Below, one piece after another: positions 23,992 to 34,662 of a DNA stretch of 64,000 nucleotides. A program made the position numbers and the translations under genes. The stretch is from Ptiloglossa arizonensis (taxonomy: Eukaryota; Arthropoda; Insecta; Hymenoptera; Colletidae): positions 14,558,001-14,622,000 of the forward strand of contig NC_135055.1 in assembly GCF_051014685.1 (NCBI RefSeq), written 5' to 3'. The notes below the pieces were generated by a model. It worked only from the letters and a program-made list of their open reading frames with translations. It was not told the origin of the DNA and searched no databases. How positions within the stretch are numbered: position 1 is the first letter of the stretch; every line of letters begins with the position of its first letter.

Positions 23992-25785
23992 GGTCAGTGG
24001 AATTTGCTGGAGATGGAACAACGTACGATGCAATATTTCAGCATTTGTTCGAAGAATTCACGAGATGTTGAACGTGGAAGTATTTATTTTCTAATCATAT
24101 TTGTTTCGTGGTCTCAATTTTTTTTAAGTGGAATCAATCGACAAGCTTGGGTTATGCAATTGTAGGTGCGGTTACATCCTCTGCACGTGCCTTATCACGA
24201 TCAGATCGCTTAAGGAATTTTTTTGCAAGTCGTCCAGTTATACAATACTCTAAAAGTGGATAGAAATGAATTTCATAAATATTGAAATACCTCCAATACT
24301 TCCTTGGACGTGAATTCGTCGCGGAAAATTTATTTCATTCGGTAATAAAAGGTTCTAATTGGAGAATACTTCGTATATTTCGGTTCGTTAAAACGCAGAA
24401 CAATTCGCGAGAGTAATTTTTATCGTAGAGATATCAAACGGAAAATTTTAACACAATCTCTGTCGGTTCTGCAAACTACAATAAAATTCAATACGATTAG
24501 ATTCAATTTTTCACACAACAAAATAACCGACAATTTATAAAAAAAAGTCACTTAACACGTACAAAAAGGTAATACATACAAACTTAATAAGAATGTTCTC
24601 TTACATAAGAGTTTAATAAAATAGTAGTAAAAGAAGCACGACGGTTCAAAAACGAATAGTTCCGGAAATGTATTCAAAATCCATAATTCCTAAAAATTTC
24701 TTCTGTTATCTAAAAATTGCTAAAAAAAACAAATACGAAATGCACCTACAATCTGTAACTATGTCGCGGAAAAAAAACACTCAACTACGATTTCTTTCAC
24801 TTCGTTATTGTCGATTACGGTAACGTAACATCTCGGTCAGTTTTCGGTTCATGAACCGAACTGTAAAATGGGAAACGTAATTTCGAGGTGACTCGCTTCA
24901 AGCGCTAAGAAATTCGCAAAGAAAGGGAATTAGCGAGTCGGTGGTCGGAAACTTTTGAGCGATGTTGTACGGTCAGCGTTGGCACGGTAGCAACGTTCGA
25001 TCCGTTCGTTCATTAATAAACAAGTTTGCCAACGCGCGCTGTCTCTGGTTAATCGAGCGGGAAAAAATCTTGTTTCGATGAATTACCGAGACTACCGATT
25101 GATTTCCGCCGTTATCGAACTTTTCTCGGTCGCTCGTGAACACGGACAATGGCGAATCTACGGGGGCCAATAAAGCGTTATTGACAAATCTGACAGATAA
25201 ATGGTACAAATGGCTCGAAAGTAACGTTCTGAATTACGGAACACGGTATCCGGTAGTAAAATGAAATTTGTCAATGCCCGCGAACCGGTTTGATTGCCGT
25301 GATTTATGGCACGCGTTACGGCATTAGCGCGAGAATCGTGGCTCGCTCGTTTTCTTTTTCTCGGAGCTCAGTATGTAATACTCCGTCTCGTTTCGCGTAT
25401 AATTACTTTCGGATGATTAATCGATCGATTTTACCGCAATTATCTACCGAAGGTATAATTACCCCAACTGTACCGTGAATATTTACAATTGGGGGTGGGT
25501 AAAATAACGTAGACTTCTTCGAGGAACGAGTAGTTTTTCCATAATATGTATTTTATTTTCAATTTGTGGTATCGCAAGGGAAAAAGGAGAAACGAATTTG
25601 GAATGTGAAATCGTTTCCTATGGAAGTGTCAAGTCGAGTGGAGTGTCACCGTGTTAGGATCGTTAGGACTGATTATGGTAGCGACGTGTGAAACACGTCC
25701 GTGTGAGCAAGAAGTCTTTGCACCTTTACCGGGCAAACGAATTTGAACCAATTCTGAACTCGATTTGGATTGGAACAAAATACAC
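23992..25785. other. Non-coding sequence with one perfect palindrome
   Basis: AT-rich sequence. An 18-bp perfect palindrome, TTCGGTTCATGAACCGAA, lies at 24843-24860, flanked by CAG and CTG. No gene, tandem array or transposon end is seen here. Confidence 0.45.
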
Positions 25786-25961
25786 GTTATTGTTAATATT
25801 CTAACAAACAATGTGCTTTGTTTAGGATCTAGAGTTAACTTGAAGTTAAACTGTGTCTGCAGTTAAATCGAGGTTGATCTAATTAATCGTAGAGTCAACG
25901 ACTTAGCAAAACATGGATAAATATAGTGCAAACCTAGGCCTAAAAGGGTCGAACAAAATAG
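25786..25961. repeat. Dispersed repeat, copy 2, with about 36-bp insertion
   Basis: Second copy of the repeat at 23646-23783, in the same orientation. It carries extra sequence at about 25893-25930, between the AATTAAT and AACCTAGGCCTAA blocks. The AACCTAGGCCTAA 13-mer is at 25931-25943. Confidence 0.8.
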
Positions 25962-26013
25962 GACAAATTATTTATGTTACACGTTACTGTTTTCTGTTTT
26001 ATAGTTATTGTAG

Positions 26014-27035
26014 TTTTGGTTCAGTAGTTCTCTCTCTCTCGAAAATCTTAAACATCTTAGCAATTGTCTGGGCCCCAAATTAAGCAGACTTCTCAAGATA
26101 CCCTCTAGAGGTAGCTTCAAGACTTGCCCCTCAAGAGATACTCCTCTTTGTGAGTACCTTTCGCGTAAATTAATACCTCAGCTTTCTATTTTCTACTAAT
26201 ACAATAATCTTCCCTGTCTAGGGACTCATACATCTCCAAATCTATCTTACACTTATTCTAGTTTTGGTTCAGTAGTATTCCAAAACATCTTAAACATAAA
26301 AATTATCAGGGCCCAAATTAAGCAGACCTCTCAAGATGTACCCTCAAGAGGTAGCTTCAAGACTTGCCTCTCAAGAGATACTCCTCTTTGTGAGTACCTT
26401 TCGCGTAAATTAATACCTCAGCTTTCTATTTTCTACTAATAAAATAATCTCCCCTGCCTAGAGACTTACAAATCTCCAAGTCTATCTTACATTTTGGTTC
26501 AGTAGTACTCTCTCCAAAAAATCTTAAACACGACAATTATCAAGGCCCCAATTTATTAGACTTCTCAAGATATACCCTCAAGAGGTACTCCTCGTATTCC
26601 CGCGCAAATTTATACCTCAGCCTCCTATTTCCTACTAACACAATAACCTCCCCTGCCTAGGAACTTACAAATCTCCAAGTCTATCTTACACTTTGGTTCA
26701 GTAGTACTCTCTCCAAAAAATCTTAAACATAACAATTATCAAGGCTCCAAATGATTAAACTCCTCATATACCCTCAAGAGGTACTCCTCGTTCTATTTTC
26801 GCACAAATTTATACCTCATCCTCCTATTTCCTACTAACACAACAACCTCCCCTACCTAGAGACTTGAAAACCTCCAAGTCTATCTCACACATCCTAGTTT
26901 CAATTCAACAAATGACTCCAAAGAAATCTTCAATCCAATAATCATCAAGGCCCCGAATCTAAGCAGATCCCTCAAGATACACCACATAAGGTACACCTTC
27001 GAGATGTATCCATAGTCGTGAGTACCTTCCGCGCG
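26014..27035. repeat. Tandem array, unit about 200-250 bp, about 4.6 copies
   Basis: TTGGTTCAG starts at 26016, 26264, 26494 and 26693, with a decayed start near 26899, giving periods of 248, 230, 199 and about 206 bp. Units contain AATCTTAAACAT, CAATTATCAAGGCCCC, AAGATATACCCTCAAGAGGT, ATACTCCTC, TTATACCTCAG, TTCCTACTAA and CTACCTAGAGACTTACAAAT-like blocks. The first two units hold an extra internal block (GTAGCTTCAAGACTTGCC plus CTCAAGAGATACTCC) that is itself a partial duplication. This is a minisatellite-like array, not CRISPR. Confidence 0.9.
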
Positions 27036-27642
27036 AATTGGCGCTACATTGCAACATCCTGTCCCGGAGTCGAAACGTTCACCAGCAAGAATCTCAATTG
27101 TTCCCGGAACAATGGATCCAACGGAAGACGTCACGCTCTTCCCTGTGCTCCGTGTCGATTCACCGTGGTCGCAAATCACGCCGCGGTTTAGAACTATTCT
27201 AAACGAGAGCGAAATTGTCGGTACTACGATGGTGATAGCCGGTTGAAGTACTCGGTTATCCTCCAGGGGTGTGGGGGAGGGGAGGAATGGGGGAGGACAC
27301 GGATCGTTCGGAGTAATTGAAACGTGTCTCCGTGGTATTATTTATTGCCCAGCCATAAATCGAATTTACCTGCCTGTATACCTTGTATCGGGATCCGATT
27401 TATTGCACTCGTAAAAACGTTTCTGCCTCGACCCCTGCCCACCCCCTTTTGCGTGTCGCGTTCCATCCACTTTGACCCCCTTCTGTTCGCGCCATTGTTT
27501 CGCGGCCGATTTCCCGCAGGATATCTCTTTATACGGAAACGTTGTTCGCGGCTTGACGGTCTTCTCTCAGCTTCCTTTCCGTTGCGTTTCACGCTGCGGT
27601 TGACAATCGTACCGCGGGCGGTATCGATCGAACGTTTCGAAC
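27036..27642. other. Mixed GC-richer sequence, no recognised gene
   Basis: The sequence after the array is G-rich around 27265-27300 and GC-rich to 27600. Frames on both strands overlap. A long + strand frame (27324-28163) begins here but depends on the following CT tract for its length. Confidence 0.4.
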
Positions 27643-27766
27643 GTCTTCTCTTCTTTTTTTTTTCTTCTCTTTTCTTTTTTTTTCTTTTCCTTTTTTTCCA
27701 TTTTTTTCTTTTCCTTTTTTTTCATTTTTTCTCTTTCTCTTTTCTTTTTTTTTCGTTCGTTCGTTC
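27643..27766. repeat. Polypyrimidine low-complexity tract
   Basis: About 120 bp of almost pure C/T with long T runs and TTTTCTTTTCC motifs, ending in a GTTCGTTCGTTC repeat. In one frame it encodes only Phe, Leu and Ser, which accounts for the 279-codon frame spanning it. Confidence 0.9.
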
Positions 27767-28884
27767 ACGGTTATCCCGTGTTACGATCGCGTCGAACGGA
27801 ATGGAGAATTTGCAAACTCGGCGGTCCAGCTACGAACGAGCTCGGTTTCACGGGTTTCAGCAAAAAGTGGTGGCGCACACGCGGGGGTGTGGAACGTGCG
27901 GAGGTTTCGAATGCAAGGAAATCGACGCGTCTGCGGTCGTTCGATCATTTTCTTTATTAAGAAAGAATTTCGATCGAACGAGAAGTCGAAGGCGGGCCGC
28001 TTTTAAAGGAGGAACGTTTCTTCTTTTTTTTTTGTCTTTTTACGAAGCTCGTGAAATCGCGGGTGCGCAATCGAAAAAAATAATCGAGGACAGAGCTGCG
28101 CGAGTGATCCCCCTTTCGAGAGGATTGTTTTCTATTGGGTATTCCAGCTGGGTGAAATTATGAAAATTGTGTACACCGAGTTTTTGGATTTTTAAGAACG
28201 CTGCTGAGAAACGAGGGTGCATTTCTACCGGAGAATTATGTTTTTGGATTTTTAAAATAGCGATTTGGAAGAGAGAAGAGTAGACGATGTGCAATTCTAA
28301 TGGAGAAACACGTTCTCGAATTTTTTAAAAGTAGCAGATGTTCACGATGCTATGTTCATTGGAGTATCCGTTGCAAAGTATTTTAGATCGAGTTTACGTT
28401 CGTAGATACGGGATCAAGGCGCGTGATATTTCAATTCTTGGATCAATGAAATGTTCCAATTAAGATGTTAACGTTTTTCAGTGGTAGTTAAATTAGTGGT
28501 TGGTATCGAACTTACTTCATTCTGATTAAATATTTCTTTTTATAGGTTAGTTCACTCGTTACCTGTACAGGCTGTTCAGAAAATCATTTCTGTACGTCGA
28601 TCGGTTGTTATTTCGTTACAACGAGATACGATCGTTTGTTATTTTACGCGAGAGATTTATTCGTTCGTTTATCTACGGCTTGCACGTTACGCGAGATCAG
28701 TTCAGAATGAGTCGATTTCTTTCTTTAGGTATTCTTCAAGAGAAAGGTTTACGCAAATAAAGATTCTAGGCCAATGAAAGATCGTTTTATTATAAATCGT
28801 CGAATTCGTCTTTTTTCACAGTTACAGGATGGTACAAAAAAAAACACACACACACGCAGCTAATTATAAATCTCGGTTACCTTA
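27767..28884. other. Non-coding sequence with weak repeats
   Basis: A TTTTTGGATTTTTAA word recurs near 28178 and 28240, with a related CTCGAATTTTTTAA near 28314, suggesting a degraded 61-74-bp repeat. At 28571 CTGTTCAGAAAATCATTTC resembles a mariner terminus, but no partner end is found. A short AC run is at 28842-28858. Confidence 0.4.
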
Positions 28885-29395
28885 ATATTGGAAAATGTGA
28901 AACATACAAAGATCGAAATGGAAACAATTTCAATCGAAACATTTGTCTTACGAAATCCATCGATAACGAGTTATTCGAATTAATTATTCTCATCGATACA
29001 CACCCTGAGCGTGCATACGAATCATGAACTTTTATTTCAGAAGTAGGGTTTTGAATTTCAAAAATGTTTGATTCAGAGTTAAAGAGAAAATGTGTGAGAA
29101 ATTTTTGAAACACCCTGTACAATTCCACCATCGATCCTATTTCTAGAATTAAATTGGAAAATGTGAGACATCAAAATCGAAACATTTTTCTTACGAAATC
29201 CATCGATAACTAGTTATTCGAATTAATTATTCTCATCGATATACACCCTGAATGTGCATACGAATCATGAACTTTTATTTCAGAAGTAGGGTTTGGAATT
29301 TTTTAAATCTTTGATTCAGAGTTAAAGAGGAAATGTGTGAGAAATTTTTGAAACACCCTGTACAATACCACCGTCGATCCTATTTCTAAAATTAA
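28885..29395. repeat. Two-copy tandem duplication, 243 bp apart
   Basis: CGAAATCCATCGATAAC occurs at 28951 and 29194, each followed by AGTTATTCGAATTAATTATT, CATCGATACACACCCTGAG, GTGCATACGAATCATGAAC, TTTTATTTCAGAAGTAGGG and TTGAAACACCCTGTACAAT. Identity is very high over more than 200 bp. A third partial copy of the ATTATTCTCATCGA to GCATAC part lies inside the MITE at 30740-30785. The GTACAGGGTGTTTCAA end, read on the opposite strand, resembles termini of insect transposon relics, but I do not assign a family. Confidence 0.88.
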
Positions 29396-30657
29396 ACCGA
29401 TCCAATCCGCGAAGGAAGTCGCTACTTTATTTATCGCTTCCATCGTCGAAAGACCGTAACAAATTGATAGGGACGGCCGTGTTTGTAAAACAACAAAACC
29501 GTAACCAGCGATCGTAAATTAGATTCTTATTATATCAGCGTCGCTGTAACTACGGTCTTAACGTTTACGAGGAAAAAAGTAATTAACGATTTTTATGGGG
29601 ATCGTAAATCCTTTTCTCAACGGTGGAAAAACCGTGGCGTTGCCTAATTCGTTGGGTTTCCGGTATCCTGGTAATCGTCCGTTTCGGTCGAACGAGGGCT
29701 CCTCGAAGCCCGGGGAATCGGTACCCTTTCCTGTCGCTCAATATTTATCTATCTGCTCGTTTATCTCCGTGCTTTACGAGTTCCGTAATGGCCGTGGTTA
29801 AATGAATTCACTTCAATTACCAGTAATTGCGCCGGTGGATCATTAACGCAGTTAGTCGCCCGTTACGTCTTGCGAAACTTATCCGCGAACGATGAAGTTT
29901 CCTTACTTCTGTTCTATCCGCCTCGAAATCGAATCCGTTCACGCTTAACCCCCGTGATTTCGCGAGCGGTTGCCTCGTCTTCGAGGATTTCCACCGCTGG
30001 CAAACTTGGCCCGCTCGTTCGCCGCTAGTTGCGAAAAGCGGTTACCTCTTCGACGAGAGCCTTTCGGGTACGATCCTGAATATAAACAAATCGTGGAACA
30101 CCGGCTGTTAACGACCGTCCACTTGCGCGAGACTGGCAGCGTTAAATCTTTAACGAGAATCTTGCTCGGAGACACTGAATTTACAGATTCGAATCGAGTC
30201 GAGCAACGAATAATTTCGAAACTGTGCGTAAAATGTTGCGGAGGACTGTGGTTCGAGGGATCAATTTTTAATAAGAATTTCTGACCCTCTGCGGATTTAT
30301 GGAGATTTATGGAGAGGGAATCGTGGATGTAATTGAACGGAGTCGAAGAACAAATTATTTGGAAGCTGTGTGTAAAATATATGGAATGGATATCGTTGTC
30401 TTGGAATATCAATGGCTTGAAAAGTTGTTTTACGAAATAATTTTTTCTTTGACGAGTTTGGGAAACACTGTTTTATTTATTATTTGAAAAATAATATGAA
30501 ATATATTCGATCAGGTGTATCGAACAGAAGTATTTCACTCTTTTTCAATGATTTCTATCGCCCAAGGTATCAAGATGATCTTTATTTACACCATTCTCTT
30601 CAATAATTTGTTTAATACGATGTATTTCGCAGAAATCAGTCTTTTTCGAAATAAATT
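29396..30657. other. Non-coding sequence, nothing recognised
   Basis: A GC-richer stretch (29590-30110) carries frames on both strands, the longest minus-strand one 155 codons (29945-30412) without recognisable motifs. From 30290 the sequence is AT-rich. Confidence 0.4.
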
Positions 30658-30857
30658 AATAGGTTGTTCAATAAGTGTTGTTGTTCCGTAACACTTATTC
30701 ATTAAATGTAGTACTGTTCAATAAGTTGTCGATTAGTTGTTAATTATTCTCATCGACACACTCTGAGTGTGCATACAAATCAGCCCTCAGTACTGTTCAA
30801 TGCAGTATTATTCAATAAATTTTATCGAACGATGAAACTTATCGAACAATCTAATAT
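30658..30857. mobile_element. Mariner-like MITE, about 200 bp
   Basis: The left end reads TAGGTTGTTCAATAAGT. The right end, read on the opposite strand at about 30838-30857, is TTAGATTGTTCGATAAGT. Both are next to TA. The left end continues into a perfect 10-bp inverted repeat, AATAAGTGTT (30670-30679) and AACACTTATT (30690-30699). The interior contains a partial copy (30740-30785) of the repeat at 28.95 and 29.19 kb. There is no coding capacity. The terminus style resembles the MITE at 23.85 kb, but the sequences are distinct. Confidence 0.6.
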
Positions 30858-31190
30858 TTCGAACCACAGTTGCTATCGACTCACGCTGTTGAAAAGTGTA
30901 GCAAAGAAAACTCAGAAGGGAGTAATTGTGGGTCACGAGTCATGAGCAACGACTCATCGAACAATCTAATATTTTGAACCACAGTTGCTATCGATTCACT
31001 CTGTAGAAAAATGTAGCTAAGAAAACTCAAAAAGAAGGGAGTAATTGTGAGTCACGAGTCGTGAGCAACGACTCGTCGAACAATCCAATATTTCGAATCA
31101 CAGTTGCTATCGACTCACTCTGTTGAAAAGTATAGCTAAGAAAACTCAGAAGGGAGTAATTGTGAGCCACGAGTCGCGAGCAACAACCCG
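30838..31190. repeat. Tandem array, 115-119 bp unit, three copies
   Basis: CAGTTGCTATCGA begins at 30867, 30982 and 31101. Each unit contains ATCGAACAATCTAATATTT, the CAGTTGCTATCGA word, a CTCAC..CTGT block, GAAAACTCA, GGGAGTAATTGTG and a CACGAGTC-GAGCAACGACTC palindrome-like end. The unit starts with the right terminus of the neighbouring mariner-like MITE, so the array seems to have grown from that end. A 200-codon minus-strand frame overlaps the array and is likely spurious. Confidence 0.88.
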
Positions 31191-32670
31191 GTTCTTGTTG
31201 GCCGTGCGAGTATTTCCGTTTCTCGAGAGTAAATCTACTCTCCCTTCGTCCGTTTGAAGAGTCGAAAAGTTTCGCGAACGACTTCCTGTTGCGGCAGTTT
31301 TCGAGTAAGCCGGTGAAGTGCACCGGGTTAACAAAGTGTTTCGCGCGCGATGCAGCCGCGGTACGCAGACTCCGTGGGATAAATAATTCGCGGAAGTTCA
31401 ACGTTATCTTCCAGACGACTCGGAAGTTGGCCGAGATTAGTCTCGAAGCGAGATTATCACTGGAGGTTTGGGGTTTGTATTTCGATGTCGTTGAATCGCA
31501 TCGTGCGAATGAATGCACGAACGCTGTTTTCCACTCGCGTGTAACAAACGTGCGACAAAGTTGAATCAACGAACGGAGTTTGCGCGGAAGATCTTGCAGA
31601 TGTGCATCTAGTTTAGTGTTTGAATGCAATAATTGAGGTTCGGTGTAATTACTTCTCTTACGTGTAGTAGATGCGTACTTTGATTAGTACACAAATGTAT
31701 ACTTCCACGTGTACGCGAAATAGACGGTTAATAATAATAATAATCTTGAACGCAACGTTCAATTTTATTTGCAACCTTTGTCAAAGAAATATTTAAAGAT
31801 TAATGCGTAAGTATGTATATACACAAAAATATTTACAAGTATATAAATCTAGGGTAGAATAATCCAAGAATTTAGCCTACTTTCATTTCTTATGCGTTAA
31901 AATATCAAATTTCAAGATATTCACTTACACGAGATCCACCTGATACCAAAGAATCCTTTCATCTTTACATAAAGATCAGTATCTAACTATCATCTACGTA
32001 AAAATATATCTAACCCAAGAATGTAGAGTAATTTCGTTTCTTCTTCATTAAAATATCAAATTTCGAGAACTTCCCGCGCAATACCTACCGTAACTGGACC
32101 AAGTGTCGCACAGCAACGAAACCCATTTTAAACGTCTGGTAAACATTGAAAATCCTGATCCTCGCACCTGGCGATACGAGAACCCCTTTAAATATTCTCC
32201 GATCGCCAAGCCGTATTTAATTTAACGCGATTCGGAACGATTCGGCTCGATTTTCCATTGACCGATCCACGCATCCGTGTTTACGTACGCACGCGCTCGT
32301 GTTTCGGTCCCGAAAACGTTTTCACGCGGAATTGAACCCGAACGAGCGCGTCAGCGGGATACACTCTTCTTCTTTCCCCGGTCTTCTCCACCATTTTCCT
32401 TCATTTTTCCGCGTAGTTCCCCGTTCTCCACCCGAGACCACCCCGTGCTCCGTCCCTGCGCGCCCGCCGCTCGTTTCTCTCGGATAGATAGAGGCACGTC
32501 TGAATTGTTGTAGATTTTCTATGGGCGCTCCGGACCAGCGGGAAAATTCGCTCTGGGAAACCTGTTTATATTCACGGTCGTGGCAGCCGCAAAGAGAGGA
32601 AAAATCGTGAAACTTTATCTCATTCGTGGCAGCCGCGACGAGTACCCAGTCGTTGAAATTCCCCTTCGAC
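31191..32670. other. Non-coding sequence, nothing recognised
   Basis: A GC-richer stretch to about 31620, then AT-rich sequence. AATATCAAATTTCAAGA and AATATCAAATTTCGAGA (about 31902 and 32050), with preceding CCAAGAAT words, mark a faint duplication. Frames at 32277-32513 are composition-driven. Confidence 0.4.
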
Positions 32671-32840
32671 GGTCCTTTTTTTTTCTTCTTCTTCTTTTTT
32701 CCCTCTCGTCCATCCCCTCTCTATCTCTCTCTCCCCGAATGTCTTTTTTTTTATCAGACGCTATCGTCGTCACGTTGTTTCTACATCGTTTTCAATTTTC
32801 ACACCCCTCTCTATCTATCTCTCTCTCTCTTTCTCTCTGT
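32671..32840. repeat. CT-rich microsatellite tracts
   Basis: Two pyrimidine tracts, about 32671-32755 (CTT and CTAT/CT runs) and 32804-32840 (CTAT then CT repeats), are separated by about 50 bp of ordinary sequence. Overlapping frames rich in Ser, Phe and Leu result from them. Confidence 0.85.
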
Positions 32841-34503
32841 GCAACACCGAGAATGGAAATTGCCCCGATTTCCTCACCGTTCACCATTTTCTTTTCCAGC
32901 CCTCTAATTTTATGTCTCGGTTTTCGCTGACCTGTTCCACTTATTTCACTGTTTACCCTCGAAGTTCGGTACGCTCGGTCGTTCTCAAAGGCTACAGTCG
33001 TCATTACCCTTTCGAAATCCGCGCCTTTGTTTCCCTCATTCGGTTCCCGTTAATTGCCCTACCCCTTCGTTTCCGTTTCTTCGTTTTTCCACCTGCTCCG
33101 GGCTCGCCTTTTTATATACGGTTCTTTTTATTATACCACGTTTCTCCCTTATGTATGTTTCCCGCTCCAGTTTCGTCGGTTTCGTTCGAGCCGTTACGAC
33201 CCTTTCTTTCCACCGACCGTTGAGTCAATGGTATCAAAAGGTTTCTAGTTGAATATTGCATCCTTGGCTACGGTTTTTACATTTTTTTTTCTTTCTTTTT
33301 CTTTTTTTTCGTCGGGTATAAAGTGTAATATGATTCGTTTTGTCGTAGATTCGAGTCTGCTGTTTCTGACTTGGAATTTCAGTAATTGTTTTTTTTTTCT
33401 TGCTCTTTTCAAATGGGTAGTTCAACCGGGAACGAATAAAGTTTCATCGTTGGTAAGAAATTAGTTTGCTCTTTCTGATCGATGAGAAAGATCGATCTGT
33501 TTTCAACGAATTCGTCGATCTGTGAGCAACGAAACGAAATATATTCGTTCGAGTATATATTTTTAATTAAATCCTCGAGTGCGATTCTCAGAAATTGTCT
33601 ATTAGTAATGTTCATTGAGTATAATCTCTAGTATTGTCTATTAGTAATTTATTGAGTGGACACGTATAAGTAGAAACGACGAGCAACGATCAGACAGCCA
33701 AGTTGTAACAAATTGGAATCGATTTTCTTGGTAACGAAGCCGCGCGTGAAAAAACTTTATTTCACATTTTCTATTAATTCTTACACGGAGAATTTTCGAT
33801 CATCGACGATTCCGTTCTGCGCTCTATGTACGTAGCAATTATCGTACGAATAACTAAATATTAGTTCTCTCGTCCGGGTACACGATCCAGTATTTATTTC
33901 GACACGTATATACCGTATTTCAATCACCAAAAACCTTTTCCTACCCGGTAGCTACCTACACTGTCACAATTTCTACAATTTTGTGTAAATAATTTTTTCC
34001 CGATCTCAATTATTCATTGCGTCACGATTAATCCGAATGTACCTCGATTTCAATTAAATCGATCAATCGAGATCTCTCACTCTTAAAAAACAAAAGCGGG
34101 ATAAATAAAATGCAACAAGAATATAATAATCTGAATTTATGAACGCAATGAAACAATAAAAAATTGTTACTATCTAATAGTGTAACACGTTTCGAAATGA
34201 AACAAATAAGATATAATACATCTGATCCAAACAAATTACTAAGTCGAAGAACACTACGAGTCCAAAATTAGCCATTTTCAGATAAACTGTATCTAAAATG
34301 CACAAATTTACGCATCGAGATGAAGAACAATTCAAAGATATCTTACACCCGTGATATTAAGTCAAAAGATTCGAATCCCTTTAAAAATTCACCAGTTCAA
34401 AAATTTGTCTCTTCGTATATCTCAAAATGTGATTTCCGAACCGATACTGTTCTTCGACTCGTAAATTCGAATGTGGAGACGATACGAATGAAAAAATTGT
34501 TAC
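32841..34503. other. Non-coding sequence, upstream of the candidate exon
   Basis: Pyrimidine-rich to about 33420, then AT-rich with T runs at 33284-33310 and 33390-33399. Pyrimidine-rich, stop-poor frames lie on the + strand but have no domain. From 34000 to 34500 the sequence is AT-rich, as expected of an intron before an acceptor. Confidence 0.4.
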
Positions 34504-34536
34504 CTAATTGTGTGACGTGTTTCGTTTCAGGTAAGT
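34504..34536 (+). other. Candidate recursive-splice (ratchet) junction
   Basis: CTAAT at 34504-34508 matches the insect branch-point consensus and lies about 22-26 nt before the AG. It is followed by a T-rich stretch and TTTCAG ending at 34530, with GTAAGT starting immediately at 34531. Juxtaposed acceptor and donor, CAG|GTAAGT, is the signature of zero-length recursive splice sites described in long Drosophila introns. In my reading this is the only CAG|GTRAGT junction with a pyrimidine-rich upstream on either strand. The acceptor could equally serve a normal exon starting at 34531. Confidence 0.4.
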
Positions 34537-34662
34537 GTCGAGATCGATCCAGGAGAAGTTAAGACCCCGTGGTTCGTGGGTGGTCGACACAGCGAAGGAT
34601 TTATAGAATCTAACGCGACAAATGGCGCGATGTGCTTAACACCGGAGCCGAAAGTACCCGGG
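34531..34662 (+). CDS. Candidate internal exon (44 codons, phase 0) or RS-exon
   Basis: The segment is bounded by a strong acceptor (branch-point-like CTAAT, TTTCAG) and a GTGAGT donor at 34663-34668. It is 132 nt long, a multiple of three. Frame 1 is fully open; the other two frames meet stops at once (TAA) or after nine codons. The encoded peptide begins VSVEIDPGEVKTPWF, has no low complexity, holds one Cys (residue 35) and an N-A-T glycosylation sequon at residues 28-30, and ends TPEPKVPG. I do not recognise the family. If the donor were not used, the frame would end at a stop at 34736-34738. Being symmetric, it could be skipped or included without a frameshift. Because the exon also starts with GTAAGT, it has the architecture of an RS-exon that supports stepwise removal of a long intron. 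Flanking exons are not visible, so neither the gene nor its product can be named. Confidence 0.38.

Noticed and set aside
27324..28163. 279-codon + strand frame
   Set aside because: Its length depends on a polypyrimidine tract read as Phe/Leu/Ser; no domain on either side.
28571..28596. Mariner-like terminus CTGTTCAGAAAATCATTTC
   Set aside because: No partner inverted end or TA duplication could be found; kept only as a remark.
31027..31629. 200-codon minus-strand frame
   Set aside because: Runs into a tandem array and has no recognisable motif; overlapped by + frames.
34370..34382. GATTCGAATCCC, resembling a tRNA B box
   Set aside because: No A box, anticodon stem or acceptor pairing around it.
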